Assembly (NCBI GenBank): GCA_943787725.1
Contig: CALSNM010000007.1
Span: 186,001-250,000 of the forward strand
Direction of reading: 5' to 3'
Length of the DNA: 64,000 nucleotides
Source: an uncultured Flavobacteriales bacterium
GTDB taxonomy: Bacteria; Bacteroidota; Bacteroidia; Flavobacteriales_D; Parvicellaceae
Part shown: positions 55,586-63,223 of the stretch, one piece after another
Numbering within the stretch: the stretch's first letter is position 1
Layout of the letters: every line of letters begins with the position of its first letter
Translations under genes and position numbers: made by a program
Notes under the pieces: generated by a model
Databases searched by the model: none
What the model saw: only the letters and a program-made list of their open reading frames with translations
Told to the model about the DNA's origin: nothing

Positions 55586-55831
55586 ATGAAAACTACGTTT
55601 GAAATAGAAAACTTAAAATGCAGTCGCTGTGTTAAAACAGCAACTGAAGGAGCGGCAACTTTAGATGAAATATCTAATGTTATTGTTTCCCTTGAAAACA
55701 ATTCTATCACATTTGAATCTTATTATGAAAGTTCAATTAACAAATTAGAGGAGAAACTAAAAGAAATTGGTTATCCAAGAAAAGAAGAAGTCTCTTTATT
55801 GGACAAGGCAAAAGCATATTTAAATAAATAA
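55586..55831 (+). CDS. Heavy-metal-associated (HMA) domain protein
   Basis: An 81-residue HMA-fold protein starting at ATG 55586 (MKTTFEIENLKCSRCVKTA). The metal- or thiol-binding pair is the CSRC motif (residues 12-15). The fold continues ISNVIVSLENNSITFESYYE and LKEIGYPRKE, the ferredoxin-like strands of the family. It ends with a basic tail, LLDKAKAYLNK. Free-standing proteins of this form are common in Bacteroidota. In the sequence as given it appears fused to the MBL/rhodanese protein, but only because of one extra base; see that entry. Confidence 0.8.
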   Translation: MKTTFEIENLKCSRCVKTATEGAATLDEISNVIVSLENNSITFESYYESSINKLEEKLKEIGYPRKEEVSLLDKAKAYLNK

Positions 55832-55858
55832 AGCAGCATACCAACCAAAAAGTAGATT

Positions 55859-56131
55859 ATGAATACAGAAAACATAGACATTAATGAAGCGACAATTATC
55901 GATGTGAGAACACCTTCAGAGTTTATGATGGGAAATGTTAAGGGATCTATAAATATTCCTTTAGATGAAGTTGCTTCCAGAGTTGAAGAATTTAAAAATA
56001 TCAAAGGTAACGTCGTTTTGTGCTGTGCTAGTGGAGGGAGAAGTGGTCAAGCTACAATGTTCCTGCAACAAAATGGACTTTCAAATGTTTACAACGGAGG
56101 TGGGTGGCAAACAGTAGATGCACTAAGATGA
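55859..56131 (+). CDS. Single-domain rhodanese-like sulfurtransferase
   Basis: A 90-residue rhodanese domain. The N-terminal ATIIDVRTPSEFMMGNVKGS is characteristic, and the active loop is CCASGGRSGQ, with the catalytic Cys in CxSGGRS. It would move sulfane sulfur from persulfide or thiosulfate to a thiol such as thioredoxin. It lies 27 bases after the HMA gene and 63 bases before thioredoxin, in the same orientation. Confidence 0.88.
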   Translation: MNTENIDINEATIIDVRTPSEFMMGNVKGSINIPLDEVASRVEEFKNIKGNVVLCCASGGRSGQATMFLQQNGLSNVYNGGGWQTVDALR

Positions 56132-56194
56132 TAGTCATTTCCAAGAAAATGAAGAAATGTAGCTTGCCAAATCTCACTAGCTAAATTAGATTTT

Positions 56195-56494
56195 ATGTCA
56201 AAATTCAGTGATTTAATAAATGGAGATACACCTGTCCTAGTGGATATGTTTGCGGAATGGTGTGGGCCTTGCAATACGATGGTTCCTATTTTAAAAGATC
56301 TCAAAAGCAAAGTGGGTGATAATGTCAAAATTATAAAAATTGACATTGATAAAAACCCACAGGCTGCAAAAAAATTTCAAGTTCGAGGTGTTCCTACTTT
56401 TATTCTTTTTAAAAAAGGCAAACTACTTTGGAGGGAATCAGGAATAATCCCAACAGATCAATTTGTTGAATTAATCAATTTACATCAAGAGTGA
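56195..56494 (+). CDS. Thioredoxin
   Basis: A 99-residue thioredoxin with the active site WCGPC (EWCGPCNTMV), the strand KIIKIDIDKNP, and the cis-Pro loop VRGVPTFILF. It is a cytoplasmic disulfide reductase. Beside rhodanese and MBL/rhodanese genes it probably reduces persulfide or thiosulfate-derived intermediates on these enzymes rather than serving as the main thioredoxin of the cell. The next gene starts inside its stop codon (GTG 56491). Confidence 0.92.
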   Translation: MSKFSDLINGDTPVLVDMFAEWCGPCNTMVPILKDLKSKVGDNVKIIKIDIDKNPQAAKKFQVRGVPTFILFKKGKLLWRESGIIPTDQFVELINLHQE

Positions 56495-56748
56495 AAGGCT
56501 TTGACCAACCTTTTCATAAAAACACATCCCTGTGGCTGATAGCTTCATTAACACTTGGTCTAGCTCCTTTTACTCCCCCACACATATGGGGTAAATTAAA
56601 GTGGATTTATGGTGGCGGTGCTTTTACTGGAGAAAACCCGATGCAAGCCATGGATTGGCTGGACTTGGCGTTGCATGGAACACCATGGCTAATGCTCCTT
56701 ATTTCATTTGGTATAGCAATAAAAACTAAATTGAAAAATAAAAATTAA
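56491..56748 (+). CDS. Small membrane protein (85 aa), coupled to thioredoxin
   Basis: An 85-residue protein with two hydrophobic helices: LWLIASLTLGLAPFTPPHI near the N-terminus and PWLMLLISFGIAI near the C-terminus. Family members in Flavobacteriia have been labelled 'RND transporter', but this protein is far too small to be one. It starts with GTG at 56491, overlapping the thioredoxin stop by 4 bases, so it is coupled to thioredoxin. Its role in sulfur handling is only suggested by position. Confidence 0.7.
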   Translation: MKGFDQPFHKNTSLWLIASLTLGLAPFTPPHIWGKLKWIYGGGAFTGENPMQAMDWLDLALHGTPWLMLLISFGIAIKTKLKNKN

Positions 56749-56758
56749 GCGAGGGAAT

Positions 56759-58216
56759 CTATTTATTTAATAGGTGGCCTAAATAGAATTTATCTTTTGC
56801 CTTATTTTCAGCTAGTATAATTAATTCCTCTTCCGAGAAATAATAAGCCTTCGCGAATAAAATAACATCTTCTTGCGTTCCCTCGAACAATCCTAAACAA
56901 GGGTTATCATTTACAGCACCATTTAAATCTACACTGCAAACTCTCGTTCCCATAAGAGCATTATCACCATAAACATTTTTGGTTTTTTTTATTTCTGCCC
57001 CGACAGGATTATAAAAAACAGATAAAGTTGTGTCCGTTCCCACCAAAATAGAGGAACTCCAATAACCATTGTTGAAATTATCAACCTGATTACTTGCAAT
57101 TGGCGCTGCCCATAAAAAATCTCCTTTACTGGAAAACTTAACAACTGCAATTCCTTTACGTTTTTCGACGCTTGCTTTCTCTGTTTTATTTACACTTAAA
57201 TGCTCTGCTATTAAGTAGCTAATACCTTTTGGAGTGACAATTAGTTTCTTCACATGAAACTTATTCAGTCCATTACCAAACTTTGAGATTTCCTTTTTGC
57301 TTTTTAAACCTGAAATCAAATTTTCTGGAAGCATTAATTCTTTTCGGTAAACAGGCAATGAGGACTCATCATACTTGATAATAAAAGCACCTTGAAAAGC
57401 AAACCCTTTAAAGCCAGCAGAAAAACCTGAAACGATTAATTCTTCATCTTTATTAAACGCTGCTGTAACATCAGCAATTCTCATACTTCTTAATTTTACA
57501 TCATGATGTTCCTCAATTCCATTTTCTTTAATTAACGTAAGCAAGTATGTGTTTTTTGTTTTTATTCTTGCTCTTTTAAGAATGTACAAAGAGCCCTTAT
57601 TATTTATAAAAGGAACGTTAAACCTTCTTTTCATAGAAGCCAACGCATAGCTATAATCTTTTGTCAATATAAGCTGAAGATCTTTATCCAGTATTTTTAT
57701 TATTACTCCTTCATTTTTCTCCTTAGTGTAAGGTTTCTCGCACAGAACGCCTACTTTTTGACCATCACTACTTACGGCTATTTTAAACTTTGCCAAATAA
57801 CCTCCGTTCGATTTTAATGACGCAAGCAAGATTGTTCTAGATAATTCTCCCTTATTATTTAATGTATAGGCACTTAATTGGTCTTCTTTCTTCTCATTGT
57901 TGTGAAAAACAGAAAACAATGTCAAGCTACCATTAACTTGGTCAATGTGCACAATTTCATCTCCGGGCACCTCGACATTATTGGCATGTAAAAGCAAATT
58001 ATTAGCATTCAAAATATCAATAGATATAGAGTTTTTAACCCCGGAAATTCTTTTGACGACTGAATATCCTGAATCTATATTTGGAAAAATTTTAAACGGT
58101 GTTTCTGTTTTAAGCTTTGAAATCGCAGCGCTCCATTCGCATTGGTAATCTTGTGAAGATATAACAAAATAAAACAGAGAAAAGATTATCACAAGAATCA
58201 ACTTCATACTTGGCAA
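56759..58216 (-). CDS. Secreted hypothetical protein (485 aa)
   Basis: A 485-residue protein with a signal peptide (residues 1-21, FSLFYFVISSQD). The mature part is beta-rich with many short strands separated by loops (for example IVHIDQVNGSLTLFSVFHN, ISYLIAEHLSVNKTEKA, GDFLWAAPIASNQVDNFNNG). This is the look of a propeller-like or repeat-beta extracellular protein. I do not recognise the family. It is a single gene, convergent with the sulfur cluster. Confidence 0.6.
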   Translation of the reverse strand: MPSMKLILVIIFSLFYFVISSQDYQCEWSAAISKLKTETPFKIFPNIDSGYSVVKRISGVKNSISIDILNANNLLLHANNVEVPGDEIVHIDQVNGSLTLFSVFHNNEKKEDQLSAYTLNNKGELSRTILLASLKSNGGYLAKFKIAVSSDGQKVGVLCEKPYTKEKNEGVIIKILDKDLQLILTKDYSYALASMKRRFNVPFINNKGSLYILKRARIKTKNTYLLTLIKENGIEEHHDVKLRSMRIADVTAAFNKDEELIVSGFSAGFKGFAFQGAFIIKYDESSLPVYRKELMLPENLISGLKSKKEISKFGNGLNKFHVKKLIVTPKGISYLIAEHLSVNKTEKASVEKRKGIAVVKFSSKGDFLWAAPIASNQVDNFNNGYWSSSILVGTDTTLSVFYNPVGAEIKKTKNVYGDNALMGTRVCSVDLNGAVNDNPCLGLFEGTQEDVILFAKAYYFSEEELIILAENKAKDKFYLGHLLNK

Positions 58217-58360
58217 AGTAATTTAATTACCTCAAATCTAAGAGATAATATTCATCTCTACAAATATACCGCCAAAACAAGTGGTTTTAAGAAAAACCGA
58301 AGGTTATACGAGCTCTTGAGACTAGCTCTAAGCAAAGCCATGAAAAATTTTAAAGGAATT

Positions 58361-59183
58361 TTACTTTTTAACGAAGCCTTCCGTTAAATTGTCATAACTT
58401 AACCAATAGCTATCTTTTTCTAATTCCGAAACATCCACAATTGCACCAAAACCACGAATTATTATTGCTCCAAACTTATCATAAAGTTCATACTTCGTTT
58501 TACCACTAAAAATAATTTGGTTGGCTTTTTTATTGTAAACATAAGTCAACTTGGGCATTAACGAAGTTATTTCTATCGATGCAGTTTTCTTAATCTTTCC
58601 TTTTCCATCTTGTTGTATAACTCTGAATTTGTTTACTCCTGAAATAAAGTCAACGTGAAATGCATACCTATTAATTACTGGAGTTCCTTTTCCTTGCACC
58701 TCGCCAATATCTACCCATTTACTCCATTTGTATTGCTGTATAATATAGGGCAGAGAGCCAAACTCACCCGTCGTAATCCACTCTAAGAATCCATCCTTTC
58801 CAATTGTAATATCCTCCGTAACAAAGGTAGGTTTAGAGTGTAAGACCTCCAGGATTAATCACTTTGGGTGTGCAACCATTTTTATGTCTTATCTCAATGA
58901 TTACGGCATCTCCTAACTCCAATTTAAAATTATTTAAATCAATTTCAAAAGCACTCGAATTAACCCCATCCGTAATGAGATCACCATTTACTCGAATCTC
59001 GTAGGTACAATACCCATATCCTTCACTTCCAAATGAATTGGATACGTAAATATTTTTATTTTGGTATTTCCCTTCCAAAATTATTATACCATCTCTATCC
59101 GCCTCAATATTAGGGACTTCAGAAGGAACCATTGTAATTAATGGCAAGTTTGAAAAGTATATAATAAGCGCTATTAAATTCAT
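58361..59183 (-). CDS. Secreted hypothetical beta-rich protein, frameshifted in this sequence
   Basis: One protein of about 274 residues read across a break near 58835-58841. The first part has a signal or membrane segment (MNLIALIIYFSNLPLI), then a beta domain with ILEGKYQNKNIYVSNSFGSE and KNGCTPKVINPGGLT. After the break it resumes as SKPTFVTEDITIGKDGFLEW, GEFGSLPYIIQQYKWSKW, and NKFRVIQQDGKGK, a fibronectin-type-III-like strand pattern. Removing one base joins GGLT to SKPTFVTED. It is likely an exported or surface protein of a Bacteroidota family that I do not know by name. Confidence 0.6.
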
Positions 59184-59402
59184 TATTCCTAATAACCTTC
59201 AACCAAGGTCAGATAAAAATGTTAATTACTTCATTCAAAGTTAAGTAACCTATTCCTATTGCACATCCTGTATCATAACAAAGAATCTATTTTATGATTA
59301 AACTATACATTTTTCCTTTAAAGCGTTTAATTTTATATACGTTTTATACGCATAAAGTTTTGTTTTAGTAAAATATGCTGCAAAACTTAAATACTATTGA
59401 AA

Positions 59403-59987
59403 TCAATACTTGGCTAAAAACTCTTTTGAAAAGTGGCGCATTTCATGAAAAAAGACATTGAACTCATCAATAAACATTGTCTCGTTTTGCTTAAATTCCA
59501 TTACTGAATCCCCGACAGAAGAACCAAAGCCCATTCTTTTGCCGATTTGCATTAAAGATAATGCTGTACCTTCGATAGTTTGGTATCTAGAAAACCAATC
59601 ATTCGCTCTCATGTGTGTGTAAACTGGAATCATCCGGGGTGGCATTTGATGTATGCGGGTATCCAAATAATCGTAGGATTTTTTTATAAATAATGATAAT
59701 TTTTCATTCGTGTATTTATCCCACTCTATGCAAAGTAAATGATCATATAATATGTCCGTTATTACTCCAGATATTTTTGGATAATTTTTGTAAAACCTTC
59801 TCTTACTTTGTAAATAAACTGGATGCGAATCTGTAAATGTATCAATCTGCCTATGCAGAAGGATTCCTTTCTGAATGCTAGCTGAATAATTTTGATACTG
59901 CTTCCCCTTAATAGCATCTCCAATAAAATTACCGAAAATCACATCTTCATCATTACCTGACAAAATTAAATGTGCTAAATAATTCAT
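59403..59987 (-). CDS. ACP phosphodiesterase family protein (AcpH-like, DUF479)
   Basis: A 194-residue helical protein of the AcpH family. The signature is MNYLAHLILSGNDEDVIFGN with FIGDAIKG, then GILLHRQIDTFTDSHPVY, metal-binding His and Asp residues, and GVITDILYDHLL. AcpH removes phosphopantetheine from holo-acyl carrier protein in E. coli. The conserved His/Asp residues are present, so activity is plausible. The stop of the small receiver gene lies 6 bases upstream, so the two may share a transcript. Confidence 0.85.
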   Translation of the reverse strand: MNYLAHLILSGNDEDVIFGNFIGDAIKGKQYQNYSASIQKGILLHRQIDTFTDSHPVYLQSKRRFYKNYPKISGVITDILYDHLLCIEWDKYTNEKLSLFIKKSYDYLDTRIHQMPPRMIPVYTHMRANDWFSRYQTIEGTALSLMQIGKRMGFGSSVGDSVMEFKQNETMFIDEFNVFFHEMRHFSKEFLAKY

Positions 59988-59993
59988 GCTAAA

Positions 59994-60359
59994 TTAAGCT
60001 TGAACTCCATCTATTTTTGCTACTGCTAATGGAAGCTCTTTGTCCAGGTTATCTGTAGAAAAGCAATCAATAACTCCAGCATATTTAGCTTCTTTTCGCA
60101 TATTCTCATTCACTTTATCCGTAAAAAATAAAACAGGAATATTATATCCAAAACTATCCATTAATTTCTTAAGATCAAAGCCAGTAAGAACGGTAAGATA
60201 AACTTCAGACAAAACTAAATTATAATGGTTAACGGCAAGTAATTGAATAGCATCCGTTGAATTTGTGCAAGAATCAATGTTTACTATTTCTTCTTCTCCT
60301 AAAATATTTGCTATCCAACGAACATCGTCCTCACTTGAACTTACTATTAACACTTTCAT
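59994..60359 (-). CDS. Degenerate response regulator receiver domain
   Basis: A 121-residue protein with the receiver-domain fold: VLIVSSSEDD at the start, YNLVLSEVYLTVLTGFDL in the middle and VLFFTDKVNENMRKEAKYAG later. The key residues are changed. The acid pocket DD is replaced by SSSE, the phospho-acceptor Asp is Glu (LVLSEV), and the conserved Lys is missing (VIDCFSTDN). It therefore cannot be phosphorylated in the normal way and may act as a fixed-state adaptor. No output domain is present. It lies 6 bases before the AcpH-like gene. Confidence 0.7.
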   Translation of the reverse strand: MKVLIVSSSEDDVRWIANILGEEEIVNIDSCTNSTDAIQLLAVNHYNLVLSEVYLTVLTGFDLKKLMDSFGYNIPVLFFTDKVNENMRKEAKYAGVIDCFSTDNLDKELPLAVAKIDGVQA

Positions 60360-60441
60360 CGTAAAATTTAAAAATTTGCTACGCTAAAGTAAAGAACATC
60401 AGCTCAATAAAAAAACACTTTTCTCATTATTTTAATCATAA

Positions 60442-60966
60442 CTAAAAATTATCTCGCTTACCTTTTTCTTTATCACGCGTAAACACTATTGTGGCCTCAA
60501 CAATTTCCTCAATAATTTTATCAGTATAAGCATAATTCCATGCAATCTTTTTTTCTGTATAACTATAAGAAGCAATACCAATCGGTTTGTCTCTTAAAAA
60601 ATTCATATCCAATTCTTTTCTATTTTTAAACAACCCTACATCCACTTTTATCCTAGTATTTCTTTTTATATCTTTTGGCACATCAGTTGTTTCTACAACA
60701 AGATATTTGCTTACGTAATCGTGTTTTGAAAATTCAATTTTATAAACGTACCCTGTATCAAGATTAAACAAACATTTACCGGTTTGGGTAACAGTAGAGT
60801 CTATTAATCCACCATTTTGATATAAATATACGGACCCAACATTCAATTTTCTCCCCATTTCCTCTACAGCTGAAAGCTTGACATCAAAAACTATTTTTAC
60901 ACGCTTTGCTTGACCTGATATAGTTGAAATAAAACTGACAAATATAAATGCATAAAATAACCTCAT
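60442..60966 (-). CDS. Secreted hypothetical protein (174 aa)
   Basis: A 174-residue protein with a signal peptide (residues 1-19, ending STISGQ). The mature part has a short beta-sandwich-like pattern (VKIVFDVKLSAVEEMG, LNVGSVYLYQNG, YVYKIEFSKHDYVSKYLVVE), like the PEGA/carboxypeptidase-regulatory domain of many Bacteroidota surface proteins. The C-terminal part is helical and basic. The family is not recognised. Confidence 0.6.
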   Translation of the reverse strand: MRLFYAFIFVSFISTISGQAKRVKIVFDVKLSAVEEMGRKLNVGSVYLYQNGGLIDSTVTQTGKCLFNLDTGYVYKIEFSKHDYVSKYLVVETTDVPKDIKRNTRIKVDVGLFKNRKELDMNFLRDKPIGIASYSYTEKKIAWNYAYTDKIIEEIVEATIVFTRDKEKGKRDNF

Positions 60967-61080
60967 AATCTTAATTGTAAAAAAACCAATTCTTTAGTTT
61001 CACATTAAGTTTAGCATATATTAAAAGCTGTAATTTAGAACAAGAAGATCCGATATAGATATTGTTCATGATAAAAATTA

Positions 61081-61470
61081 TTACTTTTTGTTTTTTATCG
61101 CCTGACTAATTCCTTCTAGCACAACATTGAAAGATGTTTTACGAATACTTCGAATTGTTCTCAAAGCAGATGTGTTGTGCAGCAACGGGTCTAATTTTGC
61201 TCCTTCATCAATAATTTTCATCCAAAGTTCGACAAAACTAACATTATCCTCCTTTGCTTTTTCATGCAAATATGCAGCAATTTCCGCTATTGAAACCTCA
61301 GACAAACTAGCGCTTGATTGAGTTTCTGTTTTAATTTTTGGAACATCCACAAGAGTGTTTGGTTTTCGATTAATAAAATCTTCTTTCGTTGTGGTTTTAC
61401 CCAAATCAATTTCATTTGGATTTTGATTCAGGTAATCAGAAAGGTCCGTAAGTGTGTTTTTTTTTGCCAT
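61081..61470 (-). CDS. Small protein coupled to ParA (129 aa)
   Basis: A 129-residue soluble protein that starts 2 bases after the stop of the ParA-like gene. The N-terminal half is Asn/Thr/Lys-rich and probably unstructured (DLSDYLNQNPNEIDLG). The C-terminal half is helical (SIAEIAAYLHEKAKEDNVSF, ALRTIRSIRKTSFNVVLEG). It has no helix-turn-helix that I can name and is not ParB-like. Its position suggests a partner or regulator of the ParA ATPase. Confidence 0.55.
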   Translation of the reverse strand: MAKKNTLTDLSDYLNQNPNEIDLGKTTTKEDFINRKPNTLVDVPKIKTETQSSASLSEVSIAEIAAYLHEKAKEDNVSFVELWMKIIDEGAKLDPLLHNTSALRTIRSIRKTSFNVVLEGISQAIKNKK

Positions 61471-61472
61471 GA

Positions 61473-62102
61473 CTACTCGTTCAAATGTTTAATGATTTGC
61501 GTTGCTACCGATCGATATCTTTTTTCAGGCTTTATTGTACTTGGGCTTGTATATAGCTTCCGTTGAGGCACATACGTATCAATCAGATCAGCATTTAAAT
61601 GTTTTAGGACCTCCCTCACTGTTCGCATTCTCGTATGACTGTGAATTCTGTTCGGGAGTATATATAACTTAAGGTCTGGTTTAATATCTTTTGCAGGCAG
61701 TAAATCTTTAACTGTTTGATAGGCAACCAATAAATCATTTTGTGTCAAACTAGTGGTAATAATAACCATATCACTTTCCAAGCACAACTCTCGAATTCCT
61801 TGATCTGTCGTTTTTCCAGCGCTATCAATTATTATGTAATCAAAATCATTTCTTTTTCTAAGAATTTCAATTTCTGAAGCAACACGATTATCTTCTGATC
61901 CAACAATTGGAAAGTTATTATCGACTGAAATCTTTCTTTTAAAGAGTTCCAATTTACGAAGGGAATTAAGCGTATAATTTGTATCTGTTTCTACCAACAT
62001 CACTTTTTTTCGCCGACTCTGCAGAGTTGTAGCTAAGTTAACAGCATTGGTAGTTTTACCAGATCCTCCTTTCCTACTTATAAATGATATTACTTTTGTC
62101 AT
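61473..62102 (-). CDS. ParA-family ATPase, orphan
   Basis: A 209-residue ParA/MinD-type ATPase from ATG at 62102; the frame is open upstream to 62153 but that is the end of metF. The deviant Walker A is KGGSGKTT (residues 11-18, with the signature Lys11), then LVETDTNYTLNSLRKLELF, and Walker B is YIIIDSAGKTTDQGI. The usual partner ParB and parS sites are not in the window. Such short ParA proteins can position plasmids, chemoreceptors or protein machines. Followed after 2 bases by the 129-residue small protein. Confidence 0.82.
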   Translation of the reverse strand: MTKVISFISRKGGSGKTTNAVNLATTLQSRRKKVMLVETDTNYTLNSLRKLELFKRKISVDNNFPIVGSEDNRVASEIEILRKRNDFDYIIIDSAGKTTDQGIRELCLESDMVIITTSLTQNDLLVAYQTVKDLLPAKDIKPDLKLYILPNRIHSHTRMRTVREVLKHLNADLIDTYVPQRKLYTSPSTIKPEKRYRSVATQIIKHLNE

Positions 62103-62133
62103 AACTAATTTCAAATTCCCTAAAAACAGTCCT

Positions 62134-63084
62134 TTAAAAAACTGCTGAGGCAATTTCTTTAACAGCTGTGCTTTTATTCATAGTGTAAAAATGCAATACG
62201 GGGGCATTCTTTGCTTTTAACTCTTTTGCTTGTTGAATCCCCCATTCTATACCAACGGCTCTGACCGCAGCATTCGTTTTACATTTTTCTAATTCGTTAG
62301 CAAGTGTTTCTGGCAAATCAATATTGAAAAACTTAGGCAAAAAAGTAGTATGCTTTAAGGTCGTAATAGGCTTTAACCCTGGAATAATTGGAACATCAAT
62401 ACCAGAAGCACGACATTTATCTACAAATTCAAAATATTTGGCGTTATCATAAAACATCTGCGTCACAATAAACTCTGCTCCTGAATCTACTTTTTGCTTT
62501 AAATGTTTCATATCAGAATTGAGATTCATTGCTTCAAAATGTTTCTCAGGATAACCTGCCGCACCAATGCAAAAATCCGTTGGTGAGTTTTGACGCTCAT
62601 CGTCTAAATATTTACCATCATTCATAGTGGCTATTTGCTCTATCAGTTGCGAAGCATAATGATGACCACCAGGACTAGGGTTAAAAACCGATTCAGATTT
62701 AATTGGGTCTCCTCTTAAAGCAAGGATATTATCAACCCCCAAAAACTGTAAGTCAATTAATGCATTTTCTGTATCTTCTAGATTAAACCCTCCACAAATT
62801 AAATGGGGAATGGCATCCACTTTATATTTATGCATAATTGCTGCACAAATACCAACAGTTCCTGGGCGCTTTTTTATGGATATTTTTTTCAATAATCCAT
62901 CACCCATATTTTTATAAATGAATTCTTCTCTGTGATAAGTGACATTGATAAACGGAGGGTTAAACTCCATTAATGGATCAATTCCTTCGTATAAATTCTC
63001 AATTCCTTTACCTTTTAACGGCGGAATAATTTCAAACGAAAATAGAGAATCGTTTGCATTTTTGATATAATCAGTAACTTTCAT
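62134..63084 (-). CDS. metF: Methylenetetrahydrofolate reductase
   Basis: A 316-residue FAD-dependent TIM-barrel enzyme that reduces 5,10-methylene-THF to 5-methyl-THF for methionine synthesis. Signature segments are LFSFEIIPPLKGKGIENLY, INVTYHREE, IPHLICGGFNLEDTENAL, LALRGDP and FCIGAAGYPEKHFEA, with FIVTQMFYDNAKYFEFVD and VPIIPGLKPIT. Length fits bacterial MetF. It ends 31 bases before the ParA ATG. Its leader contains TATATTTG on the minus strand (63102-63109), a good -7 box 17 bases before the ATG. Confidence 0.95.
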   Translation of the reverse strand: MKVTDYIKNANDSLFSFEIIPPLKGKGIENLYEGIDPLMEFNPPFINVTYHREEFIYKNMGDGLLKKISIKKRPGTVGICAAIMHKYKVDAIPHLICGGFNLEDTENALIDLQFLGVDNILALRGDPIKSESVFNPSPGGHHYASQLIEQIATMNDGKYLDDERQNSPTDFCIGAAGYPEKHFEAMNLNSDMKHLKQKVDSGAEFIVTQMFYDNAKYFEFVDKCRASGIDVPIIPGLKPITTLKHTTFLPKFFNIDLPETLANELEKCKTNAAVRAVGIEWGIQQAKELKAKNAPVLHFYTMNKSTAVKEIASAVF

Positions 63085-63194
63085 TATCTATATTAGGGAT
63101 GCAAATATATAGTCCAAACACGAGAAAAGATAATTATTTAGCAATTCCCTTTGTTCTGCAAATCTATTGTCCAAAAATTACCGAAGTTTTTCAC

Positions 63195-63202
63195 TACTTT
63201 TG
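63195..63202 (+). promoter_or_regulatory. Candidate -7 box for lepA
   Basis: TACTTTTG is an exact TAnnTTTG match, 21 bases before the lepA ATG at 63224. The nearest upstream TTG (63167-63169) is 25 bases away, rather far for a -33 element. Transcription would begin around 63208. Confidence 0.4.
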
Positions 63203-63223
63203 CGCAGCTTATTTAGAGAAAGA

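Noticed and set aside
62103..62153. Upstream start for the ParA gene
   Set aside because: It overlaps the end of metF and the ParA fold begins at the ATG at 62102.
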